This document shows, in pieces, positions 45,971-56,058 of a DNA stretch of 64,000 nt; positions within the stretch are counted from its first letter, which is position 1, and each line of letters starts with the position of its first letter. Location of the stretch: contig NZ_JAKMTB010000003.1 in the NCBI RefSeq assembly GCF_025772985.1, positions 186,001 to 250,000 on the forward strand, written 5' to 3'. The position numbers and the translations under genes were made by a program. The notes under the pieces were generated by a model, which worked only from the letters and a program-made list of their open reading frames with translations, ran no database searches and was not told the DNA's origin. The DNA is from Campylobacter sp. CNRCH_2014_0184h. Lineage in GTDB: Bacteria > Campylobacterota > Campylobacteria > Campylobacterales > Campylobacteraceae.

Positions 45971-47968
45971 TTAAAATTTTCTTTTTTTAGTTTCACTTAG
46001 CATATCTTGTGCTAAAGAATCTACTTCATTTGCAATAGCATTAGTCTGCATAGCTGTTTGAGAGTTTTGTTGTGTGAGTTTTTCTATAGTAGCTACTGAT
46101 TCATTGATTTGACTAATATCATCTGCTTCTTCTTTTATGGCTTCACCCATATCATTTATTGACTGGGCTAAGATATTAGTATTAGCTTCTATTTCACCTA
46201 AAGACTTTTGAGTTCTTTCTGCTAGATTTCTAACTTCATCAGCAACAACAGCAAAGCCACGTCCATGTTCACCAGCACGTGCTGCTTCAATAGCTGCATT
46301 TAATGCAAGTAGGTTAATTTGATCTGCAATATCTGAAATTACTGTAGTTACATTTTTGATATCATTGCTTTGTTTTACTACATCTTGTGTTTTAATGGAA
46401 ATTTCACTCATAGCCGAGTTCATTTGCTCTAAAGCTCTTGCACTTTCTTGCAGTGATGAGGTTTGATGTGTAGCATCATTTGTAAGTTCTTGCATGCTTT
46501 GTTTGAGTGCTTCGGCCTTTTGGTTGAGTAATTCTCCTTGGTGAAGTGATTGTGTAAGCATGTTCTTTATTTCATCTCCAAGAGAATTTATAGCCTTTTC
46601 AATATCGCCTTTTGGTGCATTAATAGTTGCTGTGAAATCTAAGCGTTTATAGCTATCAAATACAGCTAAAATTTCGTTTAAATTACTGCCAATTTTTCTT
46701 TGTAAAGTTGTAAGCATACTATTTAACACTTTCATTAATTCTTGAATTTGAGGGTTGTTAGCATGAGAGCTAATATGCAAATCAAGCTCACCTGTTTCTA
46801 TTTTTTTAGCAATACTGACAGATTCTTTAATGGCTTTTGCATCTTTGTTTAGAGCTTCTTTAATGATCTCAATGTTTTCATTAATTTCTTCTGCCATTTT
46901 TCCAAATTCATCTTGAGTTTTAAGCTTAATAGGATGAGAGTGAGAATCTTTGTGATTTAAATAATTAAAGAAATTATGTAATCCTGATGAAATGATCGCA
47001 ATTGGTTTAAGATTGTAAGAAATAATCATTCTAATAAAAATCAAAGTGAAAAAAATAGCAATCAAGGAAATAATAATTTGTTCCATTAGTGTTTGTTTAG
47101 CTGCATCATTGTAAAAATCATAATCAGCTATAGAACAGATAACATATTTTGGATTAATTCCACCATTACAAATTAAAGCTCTAGTTTCATTTTCTTTTGT
47201 TTGAATTTTAAAAATATCTTTTGAAAGACTTCTATTTGCACCTTCTAGTGTTTTAAGATAATATGCAACAATATCTTTACTTGTATTGGTTGAGGTTAAA
47301 ATTTTAGAAGGATCAGTGTGAAAAAGATAGGTTCCATCGTGGGCTAAAACAGCAGCATGTGAATAAGGTGTTTTACCTATAGCTAAAACTTCTTCTGAGA
47401 ATTTTTTTAAATCATAATCAGCCGCAACTACACCTATAACTTCACCATTTTCTATAATAGGATTGGCATAAGAAATAGTAGGTTTTTTCATACTAGAAGA
47501 TATGTATGGTTCTGTGACAATTAACTCTTTTTTTTCTTTGGCTTCTTTATACCATCCTCTAGTTCTAGGATCATATCCACTTTCTGGAGTTTGGTTGTTG
47601 CCATTTGATCTAAACATAGAGCCATCTTCAAATCCTACATAAGTTAAGTCAAAACCTAAAGAATCTCCTATGGATTTTAACAAGCTAGTGTATTGTTTTG
47701 AATTTAGATTATGCTTATTTTCTTTGATATATTTTGTTAAAGAATTAATTATATTACGTCTATCACTTGCATATAAATCAAATCTTTTACTTACATCAAA
47801 AGCAACTTTTTGTTGAAATTGAACTAACAAAGTATGGCTATTAGATTTTGATTTAATATAATTAAAAACACCTAAAACACATAATAAAACTATAACAAAA
47901 ATACAAACCAAAAAGGCAATTTTGTTGGAAAAATTACCTAGTAAATATTTTTTGGTAGATGAGAACAT
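45971..47968 (-). CDS. Methyl-accepting chemotaxis protein with dCache_1 amino-acid-type sensor
   Basis: This 665-residue receptor has a membrane span at 17-37, a periplasmic dCache domain to about 300, a second span near 295-315, a HAMP-like linker and a C-terminal signalling domain with the hairpin tip [36 protein letters not shown]. The sensor holds Tyr132, Arg137, Trp139, Tyr140, Tyr155 and Asp184, which fits the dCache_1AA motif for amino-acid binding. No CheR-binding pentapeptide ends the protein. It is monocistronic with its own promoter and terminator. Confidence 0.93.
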   Translation of the reverse strand: MFSSTKKYLLGNFSNKIAFLVCIFVIVLLCVLGVFNYIKSKSNSHTLLVQFQQKVAFDVSKRFDLYASDRRNIINSLTKYIKENKHNLNSKQYTSLLKSIGDSLGFDLTYVGFEDGSMFRSNGNNQTPESGYDPRTRGWYKEAKEKKELIVTEPYISSSMKKPTISYANPIIENGEVIGVVAADYDLKKFSEEVLAIGKTPYSHAAVLAHDGTYLFHTDPSKILTSTNTSKDIVAYYLKTLEGANRSLSKDIFKIQTKENETRALICNGGINPKYVICSIADYDFYNDAAKQTLMEQIIISLIAIFFTLIFIRMIISYNLKPIAIISSGLHNFFNYLNHKDSHSHPIKLKTQDEFGKMAEEINENIEIIKEALNKDAKAIKESVSIAKKIETGELDLHISSHANNPQIQELMKVLNSMLTTLQRKIGSNLNEILAVFDSYKRLDFTATINAPKGDIEKAINSLGDEIKNMLTQSLHQGELLNQKAEALKQSMQELTNDATHQTSSLQESARALEQMNSAMSEISIKTQDVVKQSNDIKNVTTVISDIADQINLLALNAAIEAARAGEHGRGFAVVADEVRNLAERTQKSLGEIEANTNILAQSINDMGEAIKEEADDISQINESVATIEKLTQQNSQTAMQTNAIANEVDSLAQDMLSETKKRKF

Positions 47969-48016
47969 TTTTTCTCCTTGAAAAGTTAAAAATTTAAAGT
48001 TTTACTACTATGGTAA

Positions 48017-48022
48017 ATTATA
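48017..48022 (-). promoter_or_regulatory. -10 box for the chemoreceptor gene
   Basis: Minus strand TATAAT, 49 bases before the ATG; AAGGAG lies just before the start. The rest of the 133-base gap to 48102 is plain A/T-rich sequence. Confidence 0.5.
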
Positions 48023-48101
48023 TGATTTTATTAAAAAAATATTTAAAAATTTATAAATAATATTAGGTTTTATTAAAAATACAATATATTTTAAAAGTAT
48101 T

Positions 48102-48509
48102 TTAAAGAGAAAATTCTAATTTTTTGGAAAGTAAAATTTTATTATCAGTGTATTTTACCCATTGTATATTTAAAGCGAAAATACAAGCTTGTGCAAGTTT
48201 TGCAAAGGGAAATTTTTTATAGTATATTCTTTCTTGCTCTTTGGTGGCTTTTTGAAAAAGAGCTTTGATTTGCACTCCTTTAATAAGATTAATAATATCT
48301 GTATCTAGCGCTATATTAACTGCTACTTTAGGGGATTTATAGGCAAGTTGAATATGTTTAGTATGTTCTTCACTAGCAAAAATTAAAGCTAAATTTTTAT
48401 CATCAAAAGCATAATAACAGCTTGCGCAATATACTCCACCATCCTCATCAAGCATACTTAAATTTAAAAGTTTTTGTGAATGGATAAATTTTTTAATTCT
48501 TTCATCCAT
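48102..48509 (-). CDS. Pyridoxamine 5'-phosphate oxidase-like flavin protein
   Basis: This 135-residue protein has IHSQKLLNLSMLDEDGGVYCASCYYAFDD at the start and LALIFASEEHTKHIQLAYKSPKVAVNIAL, the split-barrel pattern of the PNPOx-like/YhbP group that binds FMN or haem. Substrate is unknown. Its ATG lies within the end of the EI24 gene (8-base overlap) and no ribosome binding site is visible, so it relies on coupling. Confidence 0.75.
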   Translation of the reverse strand: MDERIKKFIHSQKLLNLSMLDEDGGVYCASCYYAFDDKNLALIFASEEHTKHIQLAYKSPKVAVNIALDTDIINLIKGVQIKALFQKATKEQERIYYKKFPFAKLAQACIFALNIQWVKYTDNKILLSKKLEFSL

Positions 48510-49212
48510 TGTTATTGGCTTTAAGTTTTAAAATTTTTTGATAACTTAAGTGAGTTAAGAAGATTACATAAAATACTTGTAAAAATAAACCAAGCAAAGG
48601 TATGCTTGATAAAGCAAAAAAGACTAAGGTGATAATTTTAAAGTATAATGGTGATGAATTTTTATAAAAATCATCAAAATTGTTTTTATCTAAGACATTG
48701 CTTAATACATCTAGCAATAAAAGTTTGTGAAATAAATAATAAAATACTCCATAATAAATCACAATGCTAACAAAAGGTATAATTAACAAGAAAGTAGCTA
48801 CTGCAAATAATACGCATGAGATGAGTAAAAATTTGAATGTTTTAAGTAAAATTTCTAAAGAATTTACTTCTCTTTGTATGAAATGGTTATAGTATTTTTG
48901 GTTGATTTTTTTGACTATATAAGGAGTTAAAAAGGAAATTATAAACATAGTAAAAAATACAGAGGCAAATACTACTATAAAAAATCCTCCTATAGCGCTT
49001 AAAAATGCAAGTGAAAATTGCACTATAGAAAAACTAAAAAACCAAGCCATAAAAGAGCCACTGACTACATCTTCAATATAAGAAAAAAATATATCATAAC
49101 TATAATACACTAGCAGGGCAAAAATAACCAGGCTGATTAAAAAAGGCAAAGTTGAGAATTTTAAAAAAGGCTTGCTAAGAAAATCTTGCAAGCTTAGGTA
49201 TAGTATATTCAT
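48502..49212 (-). CDS. EI24/CysZ-like membrane protein
   Basis: This 236-residue inner-membrane protein with about five hydrophobic segments shows the EI24 arrangement: SLQDFLSKPFLKFSTLPFLISL at the N-terminus and FFTMFIISFLTPYIVKKIN. CysZ in this family handles sulfate uptake; whether this one does is unknown. It overlaps dut upstream by four bases and the PNPOx-like gene downstream by eight. Confidence 0.78.
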   Translation of the reverse strand: MNILYLSLQDFLSKPFLKFSTLPFLISLVIFALLVYYSYDIFFSYIEDVVSGSFMAWFFSFSIVQFSLAFLSAIGGFFIVVFASVFFTMFIISFLTPYIVKKINQKYYNHFIQREVNSLEILLKTFKFLLISCVLFAVATFLLIIPFVSIVIYYGVFYYLFHKLLLLDVLSNVLDKNNFDDFYKNSSPLYFKIITLVFFALSSIPLLGLFLQVFYVIFLTHLSYQKILKLKANNNG

Positions 49213-49901
49213 TTAATTTGCTTATAAGCATCTTGAAGTTTTTGATAGATTTCTTTATAATCTAGTGTTTCTTTTAAAATTTGATTTAAAACTTCGTTGT
49301 CTTCTGTGCCATTCCAAGTTTTTTTATAAGTGCCTTCTTTGTAGCCGTTTTCTTGTCTGAATTGATTTAATATATTTTTTCCAATATAGGTTTTATAAAG
49401 CTCAAAGAAATTTAAACCACATTTTCTAGCTAAAACAAAATATGCACTCAAGAGTTCACCTAAATCATAATCAAAACCACTACATTTGTGGATAATAAGC
49501 TCAATATCATTTAAAATTCCATAGATATCTGCTTCATTTGGATTAGAAGTTTCTTTGCAAAAGTCATCAAAAAAAGTTACAGAAGAAACTTCCTCTGCTA
49601 TGAAATTTTTATCATCTATTTGTTTTTCTTTGTATTCTTCTAAAATCAAACTTAAAATAAAATGCCATATATCCACTATTTCAATGCGCACATTGTCCCA
49701 GTTTGCAGGAGTGTGTATGCTTTTCCAATGTTTCCAAGCAAAAGAATCAATAAGCTCAGCACACTCCATATAAATACATCTTCTAAAACTAATCAATTTG
49801 CCTTCTTTGGTATAGCCATTTTCCCATCCTATACCATTGGTATCATCATTTAGTTTTTGCTGGAGTTCTAGCATGCTTTTTAAAATATCTTTTACTTCCA
49901 T
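49209..49901 (-). CDS. dut: Dimeric (MazG-like) dUTPase
   Basis: This 230-residue all-alpha dUTPase hydrolyses dUTP to dUMP, keeping uracil out of DNA. SFRRCIYMECAELIDSFAWKHWK and NVRIEIVDIWHFILSLILEE carry the Glu/Asp metal ligands. AAGGAAATAAC sits before ATG 49901; the in-frame ATG at 49931 adds ten unlikely residues overlapping the previous gene. Confidence 0.88.
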   Translation of the reverse strand: MEVKDILKSMLELQQKLNDDTNGIGWENGYTKEGKLISFRRCIYMECAELIDSFAWKHWKSIHTPANWDNVRIEIVDIWHFILSLILEEYKEKQIDDKNFIAEEVSSVTFFDDFCKETSNPNEADIYGILNDIELIIHKCSGFDYDLGELLSAYFVLARKCGLNFFELYKTYIGKNILNQFRQENGYKEGTYKKTWNGTEDNEVLNQILKETLDYKEIYQKLQDAYKQIK

Positions 49902-49914
49902 GTTATTTCCTTTT

Positions 49915-50460
49915 TTAAGCATAAAATCCAAATTCTTTATTGTCTTCTTCTTTTTGTTCTTTTTGTTTGTTATATTGTTCCCAAATTTCTTCTAGTAATT
50001 TAGTGCTATCTTGGAAAATTTGTTTTTTAATATCTTCAAGATCAGTTTTATTCATTTCTTTGTTTAAACTCTTATCCATGGTGTTAAATAACTCATGTAA
50101 AGTAGCCTTTTTATGTTCTTCATTTTTTGGTTCAGGTAAGGCATCGCCAATTTTCATTGCAGTGGTAATGAGCTCTTTTGGTTTTAAGGTTCCAACTCTT
50201 GAGTTTTTCATAAACTCATCGATTTGAGGTTGTACTTTGGCTACTGCTTCTTTTATTTCTTCAATTTCTTCTTGTGAAAGTTTAGTTCCACTATATGAAA
50301 ATGAAAAACCAAATTGATTTCTTAAACTCAAAGATGCTGAATTTCCATCTTTATCTAATTTTGCTTCTTTTTTATCATACATAGAAAAAGAAAGATGATT
50401 GCCATTTTTTGTTTTAATATCCATAGAAAAATTTTGAGAATTGTAGCTAGAAATTTGCAT
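49915..50460 (-). CDS. Unknown hydrophilic protein, possible flagellar regulon member
   Basis: This 181-residue protein starts MQISSYNSQNFSMDIKTKNGN at ATG 50460, which follows AAGGAAA; an ATG at 50475 is also in frame but poorly placed. It is charged, with a helical C-terminal half (TDLEDIKKQIFQDSTKLLEEIWEQYNKQ). No signal, membrane span or known domain is visible. A CGATAT box upstream hints at sigma28 control. dut follows after 13 bases. Confidence 0.75.
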   Translation of the reverse strand: MQISSYNSQNFSMDIKTKNGNHLSFSMYDKKEAKLDKDGNSASLSLRNQFGFSFSYSGTKLSQEEIEEIKEAVAKVQPQIDEFMKNSRVGTLKPKELITTAMKIGDALPEPKNEEHKKATLHELFNTMDKSLNKEMNKTDLEDIKKQIFQDSTKLLEEIWEQYNKQKEQKEEDNKEFGFYA

Positions 50461-50489
50461 AGCTTTTCCTTTCAAGTAAAGATAAGGTT

Positions 50490-50495
50490 ATATCG
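50490..50495 (-). promoter_or_regulatory. Possible sigma28 -10 box
   Basis: Minus strand CGATAT preceded by GA lies 29 bases before ATG 50460. The -35 region (ATTCAAGA) is a weak match, so this is tentative. Confidence 0.35.
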
Positions 50496-50517
50496 TCAAA
50501 ATAACCAAATCTTGAAT

Positions 50518-50548
50518 AAATTTGCAAAGTTTTGCACTTTGCAAATTT
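50518..50548. terminator. 13-bp hairpin after hydA2
   Basis: AAATTTGCAAAGT and ACTTTGCAAATTT pair perfectly around a five-base loop. It lies 39 bases beyond the hydA2 stop and upstream of the next minus-strand gene. The U-run is short (three), so termination strength is uncertain. Confidence 0.6.
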
Positions 50549-50586
50549 CAAATATTTAGGGAGATAAATATTTTAGCATTAAGTCT

Positions 50587-52221
50587 TTAAATGCTCGTTA
50601 AATCCCAAAATAATTTTAATAATTTTTCGTTTTTTGCACATATTAAAATTTGCTCTTTGTTATGTGTCTTTTTGCATGCTTTTAGAGCTTGTTTTAAATG
50701 TTCTTTTAAAGAAAAAATCAATCCAAAAGCAATACCTTCTCTATCTAAGCCGCCTAGAATATAAATTAAAGGCATGCGCATTGATTTAGAAACATCAAGT
50801 TTTGCTTGTTCATTAATTGTGATTTTAAAATCAAATTTGCTAGGATGTTTAAACTTATAAGCTAAAGCAAGATCTAAAAACTCATCTAAATGATTTAATT
50901 TTTTTCCACTAATAAATGGATATATAAAATAAAATAAGTCTAAGATATTATTGCTAGTTTTGCTTTCATCATCGTAATTTTCTTGTATAAAATCATAATA
51001 TGTTTTAAATTGCTCTTGGTAATTTTGCACTAAAGTCATAGTCATTTTGGTTTTTGCAAAATTATTTAAGAAAACTTTAGGATTAGCTTCAAAACTAAAA
51101 TCTAAAAAATTAATCTTTATATCATTTAGATAAAAAATCCCACTAGTATCACTTTCTAAATCTAGTAAAATATTATTTGAATTAAGCTCATTGATAGAAC
51201 TATTATGGACTATTTTATCATCTAATATAATAGAAAAATCATTATAAGCAAATTCATTACTCATAGGTTTTTCATAAAAACCAAAATCATCCCAAAAATT
51301 TTCTTCACTACAAGCAATGCATCCATGTCCTGCAGCTACCGGCCAAGAGGTTTTGGAGTTAAATTTAACCTTAGGACAATTATTATAAGCATAAGGTCCT
51401 TTGCAACCTACTTTAAAAAGACAATAACCTTGTTTAATATTTTCATCATCAAAACTTTGAGCAAAATTTCCTGCTTCAAATTTAGCTTTTCTTTCGCATA
51501 AATCATGTAAGCATTTACCATAAAAGGCTAAAGGTCTATTTTGCTCATCTAAAGCCATATCTTGCTCAAATAATATATAAAAACAAAGTGCTGCGATGAT
51601 ATTTACATCACTTGGGGGACAACCTGGTATATTGATTACTTTTTCTTCTAAGACTTTAGAAATTCCTATGCTTTTGGTAGGATTTGGATGTGCAGCTTGA
51701 ATTCCTCCATAGCTTGAGCAAGTTCCCATAGCAAAGATTGTTTTAGCATTTTTAGCACATTTTTGTAAAATTTCATATCCATTTTCACCATGTGCTCCTA
51801 TGGTTAGATAAAAAGGATCTATAGCACAAACTCCACCTTCAACAGCTAAAAGAAAATCTTTTTTTTCTAAAACTTCCTCTAAATGTGATTCTGCTTGATG
51901 TCCGCTAGCACTCATAAAGGTTTCATGATACTCTAAGGAAATAAAATCAAAAATTAAATCCAAAAAATCTGGCAATGAAGTTCTAAGTAAGCTCTCGCTA
52001 CACCCTGTGCATTCACTTAAATGAAGCCATATGAGACTAGGTGGGGTGTGAAGTTGAAAATATCTATGCGCCAAAGGGCTAAATTCATTTGGTAAGCCTA
52101 AAATTTTAATGATAGAATTTACAGCCTCTAATGAGATATTTTTTTCTTCTTTGTGTGAGTTTTCTAATAGAGTGATTTTATGCTCTAATATGCTTTTTAA
52201 TTCTTCATTGCCCAAAGACAT
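50587..52221 (-). CDS. hydA2: Orphan [NiFe]-hydrogenase small-subunit-like protein HydA2
   Basis: This 544-residue protein has all cluster motifs of a hydrogenase small subunit: CTGCSES (Cys71, Cys74), AMGTCSSYGG, PGCPPSDVN, then CLHDLC, CLFKVGC, NCPKVKFN and HGCIACSEENFWDDFGFYEKP. It lacks the twin-arginine signal peptide and C-terminal anchor, so it would be cytoplasmic. About 200 residues beyond the Fe-S part match nothing I know. No large subunit or maturation genes are near; it is grouped with tpiA-pgk-gapA. The C. jejuni counterpart is annotated hydA2. Confidence 0.85.
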   Translation of the reverse strand: MSLGNEELKSILEHKITLLENSHKEEKNISLEAVNSIIKILGLPNEFSPLAHRYFQLHTPPSLIWLHLSECTGCSESLLRTSLPDFLDLIFDFISLEYHETFMSASGHQAESHLEEVLEKKDFLLAVEGGVCAIDPFYLTIGAHGENGYEILQKCAKNAKTIFAMGTCSSYGGIQAAHPNPTKSIGISKVLEEKVINIPGCPPSDVNIIAALCFYILFEQDMALDEQNRPLAFYGKCLHDLCERKAKFEAGNFAQSFDDENIKQGYCLFKVGCKGPYAYNNCPKVKFNSKTSWPVAAGHGCIACSEENFWDDFGFYEKPMSNEFAYNDFSIILDDKIVHNSSINELNSNNILLDLESDTSGIFYLNDIKINFLDFSFEANPKVFLNNFAKTKMTMTLVQNYQEQFKTYYDFIQENYDDESKTSNNILDLFYFIYPFISGKKLNHLDEFLDLALAYKFKHPSKFDFKITINEQAKLDVSKSMRMPLIYILGGLDREGIAFGLIFSLKEHLKQALKACKKTHNKEQILICAKNEKLLKLFWDLTSI

Positions 52222-52224
52222 TTT

Positions 52225-52905
52225 TTAACCTTTAGCTATTTGTATCATATTTAAAAAATCATTTGCATTTAATGCAGCTGAACCTATCAATACTCCACCG
52301 CAATTTTTTAAAGCGCAAATTTCTTTAATATTGCTTTGATTAACACTTCCGCCATATAAAAGCTTAGCATTGGTAAATTCTCTTAAGAAATTAAGTATAG
52401 TATTGATATCATCAAGATTAGCACTAACTCCTGTGCCTATAGAATAAATAGGCTCATAAGCTATGATAAGTTTTTTATAAGATAAATCAATATTTTCAAT
52501 TTGTTTTTTTAAAAAATCCAAGCTTTTGTTGGCATTTTTAGTTTCTAAACTTTCGCCTATACAATAAATGATATTAAAATCAAGATTTTTTGCAAAGTCA
52601 AATTTAGCCTTTAAAAAGCTTTCATCTTCCTTTAAAGCTCTTCTTTCAGAATGGCCTATTAAAACGCTTTTGATATTAAATTCTTCTAAGTGAATTTTAC
52701 CTATTTCTCCAGTATATGCTCCATTTTCGCAAGGGTAGAAATTCTGCGCGCCTTGTTGAAATGAAAAATTGTCTTTTAAGAAAGCTATGCTAGGAGGGAA
52801 GATGAAAATTTCATCTTCTTTGTTTAAGTTTTGGTTTAATTTTTGAGCGTAAAGTTCAAAGCTTGATCTTGTATGATTACACTTTAAATTTGCTGCAAAA
52901 ATCAT
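52225..52905 (-). CDS. tpiA: Triose-phosphate isomerase
   Basis: This 226-residue glycolytic/gluconeogenic enzyme interconverts DHAP and glyceraldehyde 3-phosphate. FAANLKCN holds the active-site Asn-Lys, IGHSERR the catalytic His, [11 protein letters not shown] the catalytic Glu, and [10 protein letters not shown] the phosphate loop. It is shorter than the usual 250 residues, as in other epsilonproteobacteria. It overlaps pgk by four bases. Confidence 0.96.
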   Translation of the reverse strand: MIFAANLKCNHTRSSFELYAQKLNQNLNKEDEIFIFPPSIAFLKDNFSFQQGAQNFYPCENGAYTGEIGKIHLEEFNIKSVLIGHSERRALKEDESFLKAKFDFAKNLDFNIIYCIGESLETKNANKSLDFLKKQIENIDLSYKKLIIAYEPIYSIGTGVSANLDDINTILNFLREFTNAKLLYGGSVNQSNIKEICALKNCGGVLIGSAALNANDFLNMIQIAKG

Positions 52906-54104
52906 TCATTATCCTTTATAGTCAAAGGTTTTACACCAGGAAGTTCTTTTCCTTCTATAAGCTCTAATGATGCTCCACCACCGGTTGAAATGAAAGTCAT
53001 CTCATCAGCATCACCTGCTCTTGCTACAACATCAGCAGTATCACCACCACCTATTACAGTTGTTGCATGAGATTCGCTAATATAATGGCTCATTTTAATA
53101 CTGCCTTTTGAGAATTTATCGATTTCAAAAACCCCCATAGGTCCATTCCACCATATAGTTTGAGCATCAGAAAGTGCTTCTTTAAACAACCTTACACTAG
53201 CAGGACCTATATCAAGCCCCATCCAACCCGCAGGAATTTCTTGCACAGGAGTGTATTTCATTACTGCTTCTTGAGAGCAAGTTTGTGCTGCTGTAACATC
53301 CACAGGAAGATAAATTTTCACCCCTAGATTTTTACCTTTGAGCAAGATTTTATTCGCTTCTTCAATTAAATCTTCTTCTAAGAGAGAATTTCCTATATCA
53401 TAACCTTGAGCTTTTAAGAAAGTAAAGGCCATACCACCACCTATGATGAGCTTATCTACTTTTGGAAGTAAGTTAGTTAAAGCTTGCAATTTCCCACTTA
53501 CTTTAGAACCACCTACTACTGCCACAAAAGGTCGTGCAGGGTGTTTGATAAGATTGCTTGCAAATTCTATTTCTTTTTGGAGTAAAAATCCCGCACCTTT
53601 GTTTGTATTATCAAAGTATTTTGTAATAGCTTCAACACTAGCATGGGCTCTATGGCAAACCCCAAAAGCATCATTAATATAAACATCAGCCATAGAAGCA
53701 AGTTCTTTGGCTAAGTTTTCATCATTCTTAGTTTCACCCTTTTCAAAACGTAAATTTTCTAAAAGCAAAATTTCACTTGATTTTAATTCGCTAGCTTTTT
53801 TCTTTGCATCTTCACCTATAACATCTTTAGCCATAATGACTTCTTTAGACATTAAGCGTGCAAGTCTTTTTGCAACTGGCTCTAAAGAGTATTTTGAAGC
53901 TATTTCTTTTGGACGCCCTAAATGTGAAGCTAAAATAACTGCACAGCCATTGTCTAAACAATATCTTATAGTAGGGATAGCCGAGCGAATACGACGATCA
54001 TCAGTGATATTTAAAAACTCATCTTGAGGAACATTAAAATCACATCTAATAAATACTTTTTTCTTTGCAAGATCAATATCTTTAATCGATAAAATACTAC
54101 TCAT
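52902..54104 (-). CDS. pgk: Phosphoglycerate kinase
   Basis: This 400-residue enzyme has the [10 protein letters not shown] and ASHLGRPKE substrate motifs, [14 protein letters not shown] and the C-terminal GGGDTADVV loop. It runs between 1,3-bisphosphoglycerate and 3-phosphoglycerate, mainly in the gluconeogenic direction in Campylobacter, which lacks phosphofructokinase. It lies one base after gapA and overlaps tpiA. Confidence 0.97.
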   Translation of the reverse strand: MSSILSIKDIDLAKKKVFIRCDFNVPQDEFLNITDDRRIRSAIPTIRYCLDNGCAVILASHLGRPKEIASKYSLEPVAKRLARLMSKEVIMAKDVIGEDAKKKASELKSSEILLLENLRFEKGETKNDENLAKELASMADVYINDAFGVCHRAHASVEAITKYFDNTNKGAGFLLQKEIEFASNLIKHPARPFVAVVGGSKVSGKLQALTNLLPKVDKLIIGGGMAFTFLKAQGYDIGNSLLEEDLIEEANKILLKGKNLGVKIYLPVDVTAAQTCSQEAVMKYTPVQEIPAGWMGLDIGPASVRLFKEALSDAQTIWWNGPMGVFEIDKFSKGSIKMSHYISESHATTVIGGGDTADVVARAGDADEMTFISTGGGASLELIEGKELPGVKPLTIKDNE

Positions 54105-54105
54105 C

Positions 54106-55101
54106 TTAAGCCTTTGCTACAAATACTGCCATATCTACCAAACGAGAAGAATATCCCCATTCATTATCATACCAAGCAACCACTTTAACAAAATCATCAC
54201 AAATAACTTGAGTTAAATCACTTGCTACAATCGCACCATAAGAGCAAGTTATAAAATCACTTGAAACTCTTTCTTCATCATCAACTAATAATATACCTTT
54301 TAAATTGCTAGCAGCTGCTTTTCTAAAGGCTTCATTGATTTCTTCTTTACTTACTTTTTTCTTTAAAGTTGCAGTTAAATCCACAGTTGATACATCAGCT
54401 ACAGGTACACGCATACTTTGACCGTGTAATTTTCCATCAAGTTCAGGCATAACAAGCTTCATAGCTTTTGCTGCACCAGTTGAAGTAGGGATGATATTTT
54501 GTGCAGCAGCGCGTGATCTTCTTTTATCTCTTGCTTTTGCATCGATAATACTTTGTCCGTTTGTGTAGGCATGTATAGTAGTCATTAAACCTTTTTCTAT
54601 GCCAAAATTATCTTGTAAAACTCTACAAATTGGTCCTAGGCAGTTAGTAGTGCAACTTGCATTTGAGATGATGTTTTCGCCTTTATATTCGTGAGCATTT
54701 ACCCCTAAAACATAAGTTGGAGTTTTATCTTTTGCAGGTGCACTCATGATAACTTTTTGCACCCCATGATCTAAAAATCCTTGACATTTTTCCATAGTTA
54801 AGTGTGCGCCAGTACACTCTAAAACAATTTGTGCACCATATTTTGCAAAGTCTAAATCCGCTACATTTCTGCTTTTTAAAACTTTTATTTTTTTATTATC
54901 AATTATTAAATCATCACCATCATTTTCAACACTACCATCGTATACCCCATGAACAGTGTCATATTTAAAAAGATATTTAGTAAGCTCTATATCAGTAGTA
55001 TCATTAATCGCTACAAGTTCGATATCATCGCGCTTCATAATAATTCTTGCAACACATCTTCCAATGCGTCCAAAACCATTTATTGCAACTTTTACAGCCA
55101 T
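54106..55101 (-). CDS. gapA: Glyceraldehyde-3-phosphate dehydrogenase
   Basis: From ATG 55101 (AAGGAA six bases upstream) it starts [15 protein letters not shown], the Rossmann NAD site, and has the catalytic [11 protein letters not shown], the phosphate-site THAYTNGQ and WYDNEWGYS. Length is 331 residues. The longer frame to 55197 is rejected as it runs through the divergent promoter and the nadD start. It heads the gapA-pgk-tpiA-hydA2 operon. Confidence 0.96.
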   Translation of the reverse strand: MAVKVAINGFGRIGRCVARIIMKRDDIELVAINDTTDIELTKYLFKYDTVHGVYDGSVENDGDDLIIDNKKIKVLKSRNVADLDFAKYGAQIVLECTGAHLTMEKCQGFLDHGVQKVIMSAPAKDKTPTYVLGVNAHEYKGENIISNASCTTNCLGPICRVLQDNFGIEKGLMTTIHAYTNGQSIIDAKARDKRRSRAAAQNIIPTSTGAAKAMKLVMPELDGKLHGQSMRVPVADVSTVDLTATLKKKVSKEEINEAFRKAAASNLKGILLVDDEERVSSDFITCSYGAIVASDLTQVICDDFVKVVAWYDNEWGYSSRLVDMAVFVAKA

Positions 55102-55160
55102 TTTCATTTCCTTTTTATGATTAAGTAGGTAAAATTCTACTAAAAAAAGGTTAAATTTTA

Positions 55161-55706
55161 ATGAAAATCGCACTTTTTGGTGGCAGTTTTGATCCACCCC
55201 ATTTAGGGCATAATGCTATAGTCTTTAATGCACTAGCAAATTTAGAGCTTGATAAACTCATTATTATGCCAACTTTTATTAGCCCCTTTAAGCAAGAATT
55301 TACAGCAAATGAGCAAAGACGCTTAAAATGGTGTGAGATGATTTGGGGAGGTTTGGAAAAAGTTGAAATTTGTGATTTTGAAATAAAAAAACAAAGACCC
55401 GTACCTAGTATAGAAAGTGTTGATTTTTTGTATAAGCAATATGAAATTTCTAAATTTTATCTTATTTTGGGAGCTGATCATTTACAAAGTCTTGAAAAAT
55501 GGCATGAATTTGAAAGATTGCAAAATTTGGTAGAATTTGTTGTAGCCAAAAGAGATGGTATTTTTATACCAAAACATTTTAAAACTTTAGATACTAAAGT
55601 AAATATCTCTTCTTCTTTTATAAGAGAAACCTTGCAAACATCGCAAGTTTGTGAGCAAATCAAAGAAGAAGTTAAGCTTTATTATTCTAAATTTAAAAAT
55701 ATTTAA
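55161..55706 (+). CDS. nadD: Nicotinate-nucleotide adenylyltransferase NadD
   Basis: This 181-residue NAD synthesis enzyme has the nucleotidyltransferase motifs GGSFDPPHLGHNAIV near the N-terminus and the ISSSFIRETL (SxTxxR-like) motif near the C-terminus. It is divergent from gapA with a 59-base gap holding both promoters, and 13 bases from rsfS, the common nadD-rsfS pairing. Confidence 0.95.
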   Translation: MKIALFGGSFDPPHLGHNAIVFNALANLELDKLIIMPTFISPFKQEFTANEQRRLKWCEMIWGGLEKVEICDFEIKKQRPVPSIESVDFLYKQYEISKFYLILGADHLQSLEKWHEFERLQNLVEFVVAKRDGIFIPKHFKTLDTKVNISSSFIRETLQTSQVCEQIKEEVKLYYSKFKNI

Positions 55707-55719
55707 CAAAAGGAAAATA

Positions 55720-56049
55720 ATGCAAGAAAGAATTAATAATATAGTACAGATTTTAGATGATAAAAAAGCAGATTTAATAGAAACTTTTGATATGCAAGAT
55801 AGGGATTATTTTGTTAAATTTGTAGTGATTGCTACTACTATGGGGGAAAGACATGCGCTTTCTTTGATTGATGATTTAAAAACTAATCTTAAAAGCAAGG
55901 GTGAAGAGTTTTTAAATATAGAAAGTAGTGAAGAATGGACTGTACTTGATTTAGGTGATATTTTGATTCACTTAATGAGTGAAACTTATAGAGCAAAATA
56001 TAATATAGAAGAATTTTTAAAAAGTCTAAATAAAGAAAATCAAAACTAG
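55720..56049 (+). CDS. rsfS: Ribosomal silencing factor RsfS
   Basis: From ATG 55720, after AAAGGAAAATA, this 109-residue protein shows the RsfS pattern VVIATTMGERHALSLIDDL, WTVLDLGDILIHLMSETYRAKYNIEEF. RsfS binds L14 and blocks subunit joining in starvation. The in-frame ATG at 55651 lies within nadD and is rejected. Confidence 0.93.
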   Translation: MQERINNIVQILDDKKADLIETFDMQDRDYFVKFVVIATTMGERHALSLIDDLKTNLKSKGEEFLNIESSEEWTVLDLGDILIHLMSETYRAKYNIEEFLKSLNKENQN

Positions 56050-56058
56050 GATTAATAT

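Noticed and set aside
55102-55197. N-terminal extension of gapA
   Set aside because: Residues before MAVKVAING are unlike GAPDH and overlap the divergent nadD start.
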